DNA of 64,000 nt from Tritrichomonas musculus (GCA_039105265.1 JAPFFF010000034.1:1426001-1490000); one strand, 5' to 3'. Positions 10,909 to 21,819 are shown, counted from the stretch's first letter. Notes: generated by a model not told the origin, from the sequence alone. Made by a program: numbers and translations.

Positions 10909-11523
10909 ATGATTTCTTCTTCTTTATTAAGATTAATTGATTATGATTATTCAAATGATTTTAAAATTATTGTTAAAATCAATAAAACAGATGATCTCAA
11001 AAACGATGATAATATTCAAATTTCAAAAGAAACAACTATTATAATTAATACAACAATCAACAAAGCTCGTGTTATTTCAAGAAACATTGATGAACTATAT
11101 AAAAACGACCAAACAATTAACGAATATGAAATCAAATTAAATAATATCAAAGAAAAGAACAAGACAGGAAAAATTGTTGACATTTTTAATATTTTATTAA
11201 AATCGATTGGCAGACCAATTTCAATTTCTAAATCATTGGAAAACATGTTTTTAATTGTTGAATCAGAACTTGGAGAAGACACCAATTTTTTCATTAACAA
11301 TAACGATTACAATGATAATGACAATATCAATAATAAGGATAATAAAAATGATAAGAATAATAAGAATAACAATGATGATGAAATTGGATATTCAGATTTA
11401 TTTTTCATGTATAACTTGAAAATCAATAAAAATATAAGAGAAGAAATATATAATCCAAGAATTGAACTAATGGGATTCGATGAATATTTGGACTATTGCT
11501 ATGAAATAAGGTACAAAATTTAA
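10909..11523 (+). CDS. Asn/Asp-rich trichomonad protein of unknown function, copy 1
   Basis: The first ATG in frame is at 10909 (MISSSLLRLIDYDYSNDFKI), giving 204 aa. The N-terminal 120 residues look globular (FKIIVKINKTDDL, QISKETTIIINTTINKARVI). They recall the short BTB-like or leader region seen before repeats in some trichomonad proteins, but this is not established. Next comes an Asn/Asp/Lys low-complexity tract of about 30 residues, then a conserved C-terminus (IELMGFDEYLDYCYEIRYKI). A second copy in the right arm differs mainly by 8 residues in the low-complexity tract. A third, broken copy starts right after this arm. Function unknown. Confidence 0.6.
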   Translation: MISSSLLRLIDYDYSNDFKIIVKINKTDDLKNDDNIQISKETTIIINTTINKARVISRNIDELYKNDQTINEYEIKLNNIKEKNKTGKIVDIFNILLKSIGRPISISKSLENMFLIVESELGEDTNFFINNNDYNDNDNINNKDNKNDKNNKNNNDDEIGYSDLFFMYNLKINKNIREEIYNPRIELMGFDEYLDYCYEIRYKI

Positions 11524-11825
11524 TATCATCATAAAAGTATCATATCATTTTTTAATAAACACCACACCATATAAAATAATTCATTTAATTTCTATTCCTC
11601 CTATTTATTTCGACTCAATTCAGCTAAATAAAAAGATTCACATTTTCTGAAAAACTCACAATTACAAGCAAATAATAACTGGATTTAATTCAAATGTAAA
11701 AAAAGTATAGTAAAAACAAGTAAACAAATCATTGGGAAATTGATGATCTTTAATTACAATGTCAATAACAATTACAATAACAATGACAATATCAATAATA
11801 AGGATAATAAAAATGATAAGAATAA

Positions 11826-13108
11826 ATATGTATGGGTACTGGATTCTCTTCCGTCATTTATTTATATATTCATATATTATATTAATTAAGAGTTAATTAG
11901 ATTATTTTATAAATACCAGAATATTTTAATGGGCAATAAGTGATATACCAACGATTTTATTTTTAAATGAGAAATGATCGTTTTTTTATTTTTTGAATAA
12001 GATCATTGAAATATTTGAATATAAAAATTTAATTATGAAATATTTTTATCTTTTAGAACTACTTATATTTATAAATTATTTAATATAAATAAAAATATAT
12101 AAATATATTATATTAGAAAAAATATAAATGTTAAGAATTATGTTTATTTTTTGGAGCTAAAAAAACAATTCAATATCTTTTGGTCAAGTGTAACAATTTT
12201 TTCGTTGAGCGCAAATAAAAGAATTCGTTTGTTGGTTCTAAAAATATGGAATTTTTCAATATTTGACCAGAATTTCATAATTTTTGGCTTAAAAAAAAAT
12301 ATAATTTTTTCAATCTTTGAAAAAAATAGTAGATTTCTAGGATAATTATTTCAAAAAGAAATAATTATATTTAAGACATCTTTTAAATCTTGCGAATTTT
12401 CATCAATTTTGTAATCATTAAAAATGCGAATTAAATTTTCATAATTTTCTTCAAGATCATCTGAATTTTTCAAGAATTCCATTAAAGAAGATTCGACAAG
12501 TTCTCGAGAATGCATATATATTATGATATCTGATCTTTCAAGAATTCACTCATTTTATTTTTATAAAGTAATAAAAAGTGACAAAATAGCTTGTATGCAT
12601 TTTTTTAAAAAAACTGCTGATTAAAAGTTCATTCCCAATATAAATATAAATATAATGTAACTTATCACTATTATATTTTTATTTATTTAATATAAATTCG
12701 GAGCTCTATAACAAGATATTAAAGATTCTTATTTATCGTTTTTTCATTTTCAAATATTTTGAATTGCTAAAAATTTATGATAAAAAAAAGAAACTTCTCA
12801 GAACTTTTTTTAAAAAACTGCTGATTAAAAGTTCATTCCCAATATATATATAAGTATAATATAATTTAATACTATTATATATTTATTTATTTAATATAAA
12901 TTCGGAGCTCTATAACAAGATATTAAATGATTTTAAATTTCTTTCAATATTTATATAATTATTGAAAAATTATAAATCTTAATTTGGTCAACTTTTATTA
13001 ATTAAATGCTTTTTTATATTATTATATATATAAAAATAAAATAAAAAAAATTTTTCATAAATAAAAATTTTAAATAATTTAACGAATTTTGATCGTCTAC
13101 CCACACAT
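11826..13108. mobile_element. 1.28-kb element with 10-bp target duplication inside the third gene copy
   Basis: The target duplication ATAAGAATAA lies at 11816-11825 and 13109-13118. The ends are inverted: ATATGTATGGGTA on the left and ATGTGTGGGTA as the reverse complement of the right. A 9-11 bp duplication is usual for Mutator-like elements, but no transposase is present. It contains a direct repeat of about 125 bp. Confidence 0.75.
12602..12935 (+). repeat. Pair of about 125-bp direct repeats
   Basis: Segments 12602-12727 and about 12808-12932 share AACTGCTGATTAAAAGTTCA and, further on, TTCGGAGCTCTATAACAAGA. They differ mostly in the length of an AT-rich middle. Both lie inside the 1.28-kb element. 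Confidence 0.75.
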
Positions 13109-13362
13109 ATAAGAATAATAACAATGACAATAATGATGAAATTGGATATTCAGATATATTTTTCATGTATAACATGAAAATCAATAAAAATAAAAGAAAA
13201 GTAATATATAATACAAGAATTGAACTAATGGGATTCGATGAATATTTGGACTATTGCTATGAAATAAGATACTAATTAAATACTAAACCAGATAAACATT
13301 TATATATATTTATATATCTGTAAAAAAATCAAAGCTTTACTAAATAAATATTTATCCAATTG

Positions 13363-16300
13363 TTAAAATATTGAGCAGTTGCTTTCATTTTTAATGCCCA
13401 AACTTTTAAGTGAATCAGCAGCTTCCTTGACTCCTTTATCTGCTGCTTTTTTAAATAATTCAATAGCTTCTTCTTTATTTTGCTCAGTTCCATGACCTCT
13501 GTACTTGGCCATTCCCAGATTGTAGATCGCCTTTCCAAATCCAGTATTTGCTGCTGTTGTCAGGAATTGGACAGCTTCACTCTTGTCACATTCAATTTCT
13601 CCATTCAATGACATTAAACCATAGAAGTTCATTGCTGGAATGTTTCCTTTCATGGCAGCATTTCTGTAATATTTGGCAGCCTCTTTTTTATCTGGTTGAA
13701 TTCCATCTCCTAATCTCAGCATCGTTGCGTAATCGCTCATCGCGATAACGTTCCCCCTGTCTGCTGACATTTTGAAGTATCGTGAAGCTTCTTTCTTATC
13801 AAGTGGTACAAGTTTTCCTGCATTTAGAATTGCTGCGTATTGAAGCTTTTCTGAATCACCTCCTTGATCTGCCGCCATTTTGTAATAATATGCTGCAATT
13901 CGTGCATTTAGAGGATTAGATTTTTGTTCACACAAATATTTTGCATATAGTGACATTGCTTTTACATTCCCATTATCTGCTGCCATTTTAAGGTATCTAA
14001 GTGACTCATCGAAAGTTGGCATGATGCTATCTGGACTAAAAATTAATTTCTCCAAATTTAAAGTTCCTAACAACATGCTTGAATAAGCCATCATTGCTTG
14101 TGGTATTCCGTTGTCTGCTGCAACTTTCATGCATGCCATTGCTCCTTTCTTATTGACAGCAACTCCAACCCCTCTAAATAGATATGCACCGCAAAGCATG
14201 AAAGCAGGAATGTAGCCGTGATCAGCCGCCATTTTACCATAACGATAAGCTTCTCGTTCATTTACAGGAATTCCATGTCCATTCTTCAAGCAAATTGCAT
14301 AATTATACATTGCATCTGGACATCCTGATTCTGCTGCTGTCTTTATGTAGTATAGGCCTCTTTGCCTGTCTTGTGGTAATCCAATTCCTTTCTCCAAAAA
14401 GGAGCCATATTTGTTCATTGCATACAAGTGCTTCTTCTCAACAGCCAGAACTTCGATGTAATGAATGGCTTCTTCTTTGTTCTCAGGAACGCCTTCTCCG
14501 TTAAACAAGACGCAGGCGTAATTGAACATCCCATCCAAATCTCCATTTTCAAATGACATCTTGAAATGGCGTGCAGCCTCTTCTTTGTTGACAAGGAAGT
14601 CTTGCCCTTTGTAGAGCAAGGCTCCAAACGTGTTCATCGCTTTTGTGCTGCCGCTTTGAAGTGAACTTTTCAGGAAATTCATTGCTTCGTTTCTGTTATT
14701 GCGGCCACTGTCGTAAAGTTTCAAGAATGTCGAAAGATTCTTGTCAACATCAGGCTCGACTCTGTATGCTGAGTACTTATTCAGCGAGTCCAAAGGCGAA
14801 AGAGGATTGAATGTAATTTTCATTGTTGAAATGTCATTTTCATTTTGATTAGACTCTTCTTTTAAGCCTTCTGATTCAAAAATGTCAGCTGACATGTTTT
14901 TGTATGGAGACTCTGGGAATCCAGCAGGCGAGTTTTGATAAGGTGATGCAGGGAAATCACTTGCAATGTTTTCATTCGGTGAAGTGTTGCATTCAATTTT
15001 TTCATTTGTTGGAGTGTGACTGTCTTTTGACATGTTTTCATATGGTGAAGGAGGAAAATCATTTGGCATGTTCTGATATGGAGGTGCAATTTGAAAGCCT
15101 TGATAAGGTGACTGTGGAACAGCAATTGAATCTTTTTGCTCTGGTTTTACGGGCTCATTGAGATAGGCCGGCTTGCTCTGATTTGGCGGTTCAAGAAGAT
15201 AGGCAGGTTTATTGTTCTTTTCTTGCTTGGGCTGATTCAATGAGCTGAATAATTCATCGGTTTTACTCGTGGTTGGTTTAGTTTGCTTATTTTCAGTTGG
15301 ATGCTCAAATAGACTGACTGAGTTTGTTTGATTGTTTGTATTCTCTTTTTCAAAGAGAATGCTTGGTTCATTCTTCTTTGTTTCTTGATTTAATGAATCA
15401 TGTTGGTCATCCTTTTTATTATCGTCTTGAGTTTGAGGCTCTAAATGGTCATTCGGCGTTTTATGATCAGATATGTCATTTTGATTCAAATCAAGTGGTG
15501 CTGTTCCAAATATTTTCATCTTTCTTGATGTAAAATCTTCAATTGAAATGCTTTTTTGGCTCTTTTCGTAAACTGATTGATATTCGTCAATGTAATTAAT
15601 ATAATTTTCATACTCGGTCTTGTCAATGGAATCAGTAATGAATGATTGGTCCATTCTGAGAAGCTTTGTTATTATATCAAATGTTGGACGATCATCTGGA
15701 TTTTGTGACCAACATTTTTCAATCAAATTTTTGTATGAGTCATTTATTGCACGTGTAATTTCTGGACGATTTCCTGAAGCTACTTTTGTGAGAATTTCCA
15801 AAAAATTTAAGTTTTGAAAAGGTTTTTCATTTGTTAATATTTCATAAATGACCATTCCAAAAGCGTAAACATCACCTGCCTTTGAATGATTAGAATTTCC
15901 ACACAATTCTGGAGCTATATAAACTGATGTCTGAGTATCAATAGTATTTTGATTTGAAAAATGAAGATTAAATGGTTGGAAATCTGTAACTTTAGGAAAC
16001 ATGTGGTAATCCATTAAAATATTGGTGGGATACAAATATCCATGGATTATATCATGTGAATGTAAGAATGACATTGCTGATGCAATTCCATAAATATTAA
16101 TTAATTTCTTGGTATCATTCCAACAATTCGATGTTATATTTTTGGTTAATAATTCATGTAATGATTTGTTGGGCATGAATTGCGAAATTATAACTGGTTT
16201 ATTTTCATTATGAAAATCAATTGGACTATATCCAATAAATTGTAAAATAGATGCATGGCCTAATTGTTTCATCTTTGTCATCTCGTTTGTTATTTTGGTA

Positions 16301-16458
16301 TTAAATGATATGGAATCATCACAAGTTTTTAATGCAATTTTGGCGGCATAAACCTCGCCACTAGTTTTTTCTTTGACTGTATATAGCTCAGTGAAAGAAC
16401 TATTTCCAATTTTTTGAAGTAAAACATAATTATTAATTTCAAGAGGAATACTATTCAT
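13363..16458 (-). CDS. Sel1-repeat protein with N-terminal kinase-like (probable pseudokinase) domain
   Basis: This 1031-aa protein has a TKL-like kinase fold at about residues 10-270. The ATP-site lysine is present (YAAK, K40). The catalytic HRD is replaced by HGY (139-141, in IIHGYLYPTNI) and DFG by DFQ (159-161), so phosphotransfer is unlikely. APEL and the C-lobe CWSQNPDDRPTF are kept. Residues 315-560 are low-complexity, with SPYxN repeats. Residues 590-1020 hold about 12 Sel1 repeats (for example AMFNYGxxLxxGxGVPxNKEEA), a superhelical protein-binding scaffold. The last residues are CSIF, a possible CaaX prenylation signal that would tether it to membranes. Sel1-kinase fusions are common in trichomonads. 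Relics of this gene lie at 1511, 9690 and 22467. It stands between the arms of the inverted duplication. Confidence 0.9.
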   Translation of the reverse strand: MNSIPLEINNYVLLQKIGNSSFTELYTVKEKTSGEVYAAKIALKTCDDSISFNTKITNEMTKMKQLGHASILQFIGYSPIDFHNENKPVIISQFMPNKSLHELLTKNITSNCWNDTKKLINIYGIASAMSFLHSHDIIHGYLYPTNILMDYHMFPKVTDFQPFNLHFSNQNTIDTQTSVYIAPELCGNSNHSKAGDVYAFGMVIYEILTNEKPFQNLNFLEILTKVASGNRPEITRAINDSYKNLIEKCWSQNPDDRPTFDIITKLLRMDQSFITDSIDKTEYENYINYIDEYQSVYEKSQKSISIEDFTSRKMKIFGTAPLDLNQNDISDHKTPNDHLEPQTQDDNKKDDQHDSLNQETKKNEPSILFEKENTNNQTNSVSLFEHPTENKQTKPTTSKTDELFSSLNQPKQEKNNKPAYLLEPPNQSKPAYLNEPVKPEQKDSIAVPQSPYQGFQIAPPYQNMPNDFPPSPYENMSKDSHTPTNEKIECNTSPNENIASDFPASPYQNSPAGFPESPYKNMSADIFESEGLKEESNQNENDISTMKITFNPLSPLDSLNKYSAYRVEPDVDKNLSTFLKLYDSGRNNRNEAMNFLKSSLQSGSTKAMNTFGALLYKGQDFLVNKEEAARHFKMSFENGDLDGMFNYACVLFNGEGVPENKEEAIHYIEVLAVEKKHLYAMNKYGSFLEKGIGLPQDRQRGLYYIKTAAESGCPDAMYNYAICLKNGHGIPVNEREAYRYGKMAADHGYIPAFMLCGAYLFRGVGVAVNKKGAMACMKVAADNGIPQAMMAYSSMLLGTLNLEKLIFSPDSIMPTFDESLRYLKMAADNGNVKAMSLYAKYLCEQKSNPLNARIAAYYYKMAADQGGDSEKLQYAAILNAGKLVPLDKKEASRYFKMSADRGNVIAMSDYATMLRLGDGIQPDKKEAAKYYRNAAMKGNIPAMNFYGLMSLNGEIECDKSEAVQFLTTAANTGFGKAIYNLGMAKYRGHGTEQNKEEAIELFKKAADKGVKEAADSLKSLGIKNESNCSIF

Positions 16459-16697
16459 ATTTATGAATTTTCTATATGGTTTATTTGAAAATGAAAATGT
16501 CCCGACGGTTTTCCATTGAAAAACTGAAAAAAACTTATTTGACTTTTTATGAAAAAGTTCAAACTTATTATCATTTCTATTAATTTGTAAATAAATAAAA
16601 AAAAAAAATGGTATATAGCTTTAAAATAAAACACTATTATTTAACAAAATTTTTATTTTGCAAAATTCTTTTATTCAGAAATGATATTTAATGAATA
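16459..16697. other. Upstream region of the Sel1/pseudokinase gene
   Basis: AT-rich spacer between the ATG at 16458 and the right arm. It holds no clear Inr; a weak TCATAAAT lies just before the start on the minus strand. Confidence 0.3.
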
Positions 16698-16925
16698 AAG
16701 ATCATCAATTTCCCAATGATTTGTTTAATTGTTTTTACTATACATTTTTTTACCTTTGAATTAAATCCAGTTATTATTTGCTTGTAATTGTGAGTTTTTC
16801 AGAAAATGTGAATCTTTTTATTTAGCTGAATTGAGTCGAAATAAATAGGAGGAATAGAAATTAAATGAATAATTTTATATGGTGTGGTGTTTATTAAAAA
16901 ATGATATGATACTTTTATGATGATA

Positions 16926-17564
16926 TTAAATTTTGTACCTTATTTCATAGCAATAGTCCAAATATTCATCGAATCCCATTAGTTCAATTCTTGGATTATA
17001 TATTTCTTCTCTTTTATTTTTATTGATTTTCAAGTTATACATGAAAAATAAATCTGAATATCCAATTTCATCATCATTGTTATTCTTATTATTCTTATCA
17101 TTTTTATTATCCTTATTATTGATATTGTCATTTTTATTGTCATTGTTATTGTCATTGTTATTGTAATCGTTATTGTTAATGAAAAAATTGGTGTCTTCTC
17201 CAAGTTCTGATTCAACAATTAAAAACATGTTTTCCAATGATTTAGAAATTGAAATTGGTCTGCCAATCGATTTTAATAAAATATTAAAAATGTCAACAAT
17301 TTTTCCTGTCTTGTTCTTTTCTTTGATATTATTTAATTTGATTTCATATTCGTTAATTGTTTGGTCGTTTTTATATAGTTCATCAATGTTTCTTGAAATA
17401 ACACGAGCTTTGTTGATTGTTGTATTAATTATAATAGTTGTTTCTTTTGAAATTTGAATATTATCATCGTTTTTGAGATCATCTGTTTTATTGATTTTAA
17501 CAATAATTTTAAAATCATTTGAATAATCATAATCAATTAATCTTAATAAAGAAGAAGAAATCAT
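16926..17564 (-). CDS. Asn/Asp-rich trichomonad protein of unknown function, copy 2
   Basis: The first ATG is at 17564, giving 212 aa. The sequence is almost identical to the copy at 10909-11523, with the same N-terminus and the same C-terminal LMGFDEYLDYCYEIRYKI. The low-complexity tract is 8 residues longer (extra NNND/NDNKND-like units), and one residue differs near the end (NKR instead of NIR). A coding frame kept in both arms suggests either recent duplication or selection. No functional domain is recognised. Confidence 0.6.
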   Translation of the reverse strand: MISSSLLRLIDYDYSNDFKIIVKINKTDDLKNDDNIQISKETTIIINTTINKARVISRNIDELYKNDQTINEYEIKLNNIKEKNKTGKIVDIFNILLKSIGRPISISKSLENMFLIVESELGEDTNFFINNNDYNNNDNNNDNKNDNINNKDNKNDKNNKNNNDDEIGYSDLFFMYNLKINKNKREEIYNPRIELMGFDEYLDYCYEIRYKI

Positions 17565-17921
17565 TATTTTAAAAAATGATATCAAAAATATATTATATTC
17601 TTCTTCTAAAATAATTTCTTCTTTTTCAAAGCAATCAATGTCACTTAGAAATAAAAAATTTCTTCAAAATTAAATGAAAAAATTTTTATATTGAAAAAGT
17701 TTATCAAAAATCAATTTGTTTATTTTCACTCATTTTCTGTTGAACTTTTGACAATAATTATGATATTTTTTGATTTTTTGAATTTTTTTGTAAATATTTC
17801 TAGGGTGGCACTGGGTGGGCCAAAAAAAGAAAAATGGGTCAAAAAAAACGTAGTAATTGGGTCACCAAATATCCTCTCAATTTTTTTCAAGTAATAACGA
17901 TCAAAAAAGGTCAAATAATTG

Positions 17922-17954
<33 letters not shown>

Positions 17955-18651
17955 TTTGCGAAAAATGTTGTCGAGCGGGGGAGGGAGAAGAGAAAATTTT
18001 TTAAAATATTGATCGTTGAGGTCAATTTTTTACCTAAAATAAAAGAGGTATTTTTATTGGGTTGATCAAATTCATTATTTCATATATTTTGAATTTTCCC
18101 ATATATATTTGATTAATTCATTATGATTTATTTGCTTGTATTTTTTTTTTTCTCATCTTATTGATATTAAATATTTTGAAGAATTTCAGTAAAAAGCAGA
18201 ATATAATAAAATTAAGATAGCACTAATGCAATATTTAGCTTTTGGATGCGTTTAACAAAGTTTTAAATTAATATAAATTTTATTTTAAATAGTTTTAAAA
18301 AAATAAGGCACAGGGTTGAGTCGAACAAGTGGTATCTAATTACAATTATACCACTTAGAAAATTTCTGTATGTTTTTCCTAAACTATAAAAAGATAAAGT
18401 CATATCGAATAATTATATTAATTCATCTCATTTTATCAAAATTATATGATTTTACCTCAAAAAAATGTTTTGAAATGAAAATTGGTGCCAAAATAATGAT
18501 CAACATATGAAAAAAAATGATAAATTTTATCAGATAATTTAATATCTCAAATGTTTAAAATAAAAAAGCTGCATTAAACATTTTGTTTATGTCATATAAT
18601 CATAATTTTAGAAATACATTTCATATTTACTAATGAAAAGTTAAATAATAT

Positions 18652-20988
18652 AGGGCTAGCACGAAATAATTAGCAAATCATTTGATAAAAAAATCTATTC
18701 CGAATTAGCTTCGATCAAAAAAATTATTATTGTGTGCATTTTTTCCAAAAAAAAAATTAATTTTTCCATAAATAAAATTTTACCGCAGAAATTGTGATCA
18801 ATTTTTCACAAAAAAATTTTTTTGCGAAAACGGTTTTTGGTCTAAAGTATTAACCTGTATTAATTTGAAAAAAATTTTGAGCAAAAACAAATAAATCATG
18901 TGAAAAAAAATTTAAAAATAAAAAAAAATATTGAATAAAAAAATAAAAGAAAAAGAAAATTTTAATTATTTTTGATAAAAACAATTATGATTATAATTTT
19001 CACTTGTCCTTTAAAGAGTTTTTATATTTATTTTGTGACAAAACTTATGACATTTTCGATAGATGCATCACATAATTGATCATTTAATTCACTATATTGA
19101 ATATCTATGAGAATTGGTATGATATCATATAATAATAAATTTGTTCTTAGCTCACATTCATGATGAGAATTTATAGATAAGCATATTAAAGTTTGTAAAA
19201 TAAAAAGTAGATTCACTATATCTTCAAAAATAAAATCATTTAAATGGTCACAAATTATTTGAAATAATTGAGAATCGAAAATTATTTGAGTAGATAAATT
19301 AATTTTTGGATTCAACAAATATGTCAAACACTTGATTGATATAGATTTTGTTTTTGCTGGATATTTATGATAATTTTGGATAATTTTTGTCCATAATAAA
19401 TTAGAAATAGGGTTTTCATGAAGAATGTTGACTCTGATCATAAATATTTGATAAATTGAATTTATCTTTTGATAATTGCTTGATTCTAGAATTAACAAAT
19501 AGTAATTAATGTTAAATTTATGCAAAAAAATTTATTTCAATTTTCAAATAAGCAAAAAATTTTATTCCAAATTTCAATAACGCAAAAATTTTTTTATTCA
19601 AATTTCATTTAAGTAAAAAAATTTTTCATCCACAAGATGAAGTTAGTCTTAGAGATGGATTTATTAGTATTTAATAAATAATAATTTATTTGAAATAATT
19701 AATTTAACATATTATTAATGAATATACTAAATTTTTAGTTTTTTATAAATCAGATTAAGATTGCATAATTTAAAATTATATTTAAATATCTAATAATATT
19801 TTTTATAACTGCAATTTATATTAATTTTCTTGAAAATAAAAAGAAAATTGTTGCAATCTTATTTCTAAATATATTTAGAAATAATTAAATTCCATATTAC
19901 AAATTATTTTTATCGATAGAATTTTATATTTGAGGGAAATTGATTTCAATTTTATTCATTTTGCTTGTACTTTTTTCTCAAGAGATAGGACTAAATTCGT
20001 TATATCGAAAACCGTTTTCGAACAATGCCATAATAAATTCGTTATATTGAAAACCGTTTTCGCTAAAAAAATATTTCTATCATGTGTAAGCCATCCAAGA
20101 CTTTTTCCAGTTATTTTATATTTAGATAGATTTTTAATAGCTACATATAATTTACTATTTAAAAAATCAAAATCATCAAAGGTGAATTAGATAATCGCAT
20201 TTTATTTTCCATAAAAAATAATTTGGGTAAAAAATGGTCATTTTGAATTTTTTGATTTTATAAATGGCGGAACCTCATTTTAAATAATATTCCCTATTCT
20301 TATAATATATTTTAAAGCAAAAATATTGAGTTTGATCGTTTAAAATTAATTTTCTAACCGCCGAAAATTGAATCATTCCGTTTATTAATTCAACTTTTTG
20401 AATTCATTTTTCAAACTAAACTTTATCTTTGAAGTTATGTTCAAACAAAATATATCATTTTATTGAGCATTAAAAGAAGAAATCGAATATTACAAAATAA
20501 AAAGTTAGAAAAGATCATATATCGAAAAAACTTAAAAATAATTATTATATTAACTTTTTTGGACTAACGGCAAAGTAATTATAAATATTTATGTTTTATA
20601 ATGTATAGTGCATATGTATAAAATCAAATAGTATTAGTAGTTTTGAAGGATATCTCTTACGAAGAGAGATCTATTAGTATGTGAAGTCAAAAAAAACTCG
20701 ATGAATATTAAGTTTTTTGATTGGTTTCAATGACCAATTTAAAGATTATTAAATGGGTAAGAAAATTTATTAAAATCACCAAATAAAACCTAAAATTCGA
20801 AGAGATTTTGAAACTTTTTGAGGTCAAAAAAAGAGTGTCCCACCCATTTTCTATCAAAATTGCTAATAATTTCTGCGGAAAAATTTTTGTTTTTGAAATT
20901 TTTTTATTATTTTTGTCAAAATTGATTAGAAAAATCAAAAAATTTTTATTTTCTCAAGTAAAATTCCAAATTATTTCATGCTAGCCCT
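18652..20988. mobile_element. 2.3-kb TIR element nested in the 3.8-kb element
   Basis: The ends are inverted repeats, AGGGCTAGCACGAAATAATT on the left and AGGGCTAGCATGAAATAATT as the reverse complement of the right. They are flanked by a 7-bp duplication ATAATAT at 18645-18651 and 20989-20995. It contains a protein-like ORF (19028-19525), a set of AAATTTCA/GCAAAAA repeats at 19525-19625 and two copies of a 28-bp block ending AAAACCGTTTTCG near 19993 and 20036. No transposase is recognised. Confidence 0.85.
19028..19525 (-). CDS. ORF resembling an ARM/HEAT-type helical fragment, inside a transposon
   Basis: The 165-codon ORF reads as real protein (KSISIKCLTYLLNPKINLST, LFQIICDHLNDFIFEDIVNL). 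Its alternating amphipathic helices resemble armadillo/HEAT-repeat proteins. The assignment rests on pattern only. The start MHKFNINYYLL lies beside short AT repeats and may not be the true N-terminus, so the ORF may be a host gene fragment captured by the 2.3-kb element. Whether it is expressed cannot be judged. Confidence 0.4.
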   Translation of the reverse strand: MHKFNINYYLLILESSNYQKINSIYQIFMIRVNILHENPISNLLWTKIIQNYHKYPAKTKSISIKCLTYLLNPKINLSTQIIFDSQLFQIICDHLNDFIFEDIVNLLFILQTLICLSINSHHECELRTNLLLYDIIPILIDIQYSELNDQLCDASIENVISFVTK

Positions 20989-21745
20989 ATAATATAATAA
21001 TTTTGGATATCTTTAATTATTATTATTTTAATTCTTAAATAGCCTCTTAACTTCATAGGAAGATATAAATATACTGATATATTAATTTATTTTGAATGCA
21101 AAATTTTGGCCCAAGTTGGCCCAACTTGACCCAAGTTAGCCCAAATTTAATTGCCAAATATCCTCTGAATTATTCAAAATTTATGAGAAAAGTTAGCCCA
21201 AAAAATTTGGGCCAACTTGGGCTAACTTGGGCCAAGTTGGGCCAAAATTTTATATATGTTTTTTATTGTTTTATTTATTTAAATTATATTTATGACCATT
21301 ATATATAATAAAAATAGGTTAGTTTATTTAATATTAAAAACTTTTAGGAAGATATATTTATTTTTTGGATACTCAATATTTCTGATGAAAACGATAAAAA
21401 AACTATCAAATTATATATAATTTAATATAGTTTTATCGCATTCAATTTATTAAATTAGCAGAAAAAAATACTTTTAAAAAGATATAAAACGATAATTATA
21501 TTAATATATTTATATATTTAAAAAAAATATATGTGATATTTATTGATTATTATTGACCCACATTAACCCATCTTGACCCACATTTTGGCCCATGATTTTT
21601 AATAAATATTATTTTGGGCCGATTTGACCACCCTAAATATTTCTTATTATCTTCTTTGTTTGAAATAAAATAATAATAATTTATATTTTTGCATAGAATA
21701 GGAAGAATATCTTTTTATTTCATATAAAACGTTGTAATAAAGAAA

Positions 21746-21819
21746 GCCTGTGTCGCACAATTGGTTAGTGCGTTCGACTTGTAATCGGAATGTTGGCTGT
21801 TCAAATCCGCTCGTAAGCA
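21746..21819 (+). tRNA. tRNA-Thr(TGT), right-arm copy
   Basis: A 74-nt cloverleaf with anticodon loop CTTGTAA (T33, anticodon TGT), D-loop with TTGGTTAGT and T-loop TTCAAAT. The acceptor GCCTGTG/CGTAAGC has a C·A mismatch at 3-70 and the T-stem one mismatch. It is better preserved than the left copy. A T-run follows (21820-21825). It may be functional or a mild pseudogene. Confidence 0.65.

Larger units (their letters stand above)
9212..11752 (+). repeat. Left arm of large inverted duplication
   Basis: This arm is the reverse complement of 16698-22902 once the 3.8-kb insertion in the right arm is removed. It carries, in order, a Sel1 relic, tRNA-Lys, tRNA-Thr and an Asn/Asp-rich ORF. Sequence agreement is very high, including the noncoding spacers. 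A segment at about 9380-9588 is present only in this arm. The arms flank a spacer of about 4.9 kb with the pseudokinase gene. Confidence 0.9.
11755..13276 (+). pseudogene. Third, partial copy of the Asn/Asp-rich gene, split by an insertion
   Basis: Positions 11755-11825 match the Asn/Asp-coding tract of the gene at 10909-11523. Positions 13109-13276 match its 3' end, including GIELMGFDEYLDYCYEIR-like coding sequence. Between them lies a 1283-bp element with a duplicated target. The copy lacks the 5' half, so it cannot be a working gene. Confidence 0.8.
17802..21634. mobile_element. 3.8-kb DNA element with 10-bp target duplication
   Basis: The target AAATATTTCT is duplicated at 17792-17801 and 21635-21644; the left arm gives the uninterrupted site. 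The ends are AGGGTGGC and, inverted, AGGGTGGT. The subterminal zones are rich in GGGCCA/TGGGTC-type motifs: 17815-17875 on the left; 21100-21250 and 21550-21630 on the right. The duplication length fits Mutator-like elements, but I find no transposase. It holds a nested 2.3-kb element, a run of about 28 T near 17925-17952 and a G-rich stretch near 17975. Confidence 0.85.

Noticed and set aside
13548-15817. Several plus-strand ORFs of 65-85 codons across the Sel1/pseudokinase gene
   Set aside because: They lie antisense to a clear protein-coding frame and show no domain; they are shadows.
18300-18370. tRNA-like stretch (GTTGAGTCGAAC with a paired GTGGTATAATTG region)
   Set aside because: A T-arm-like and a D-arm-like segment are visible, but no full cloverleaf or anticodon arm can be drawn.
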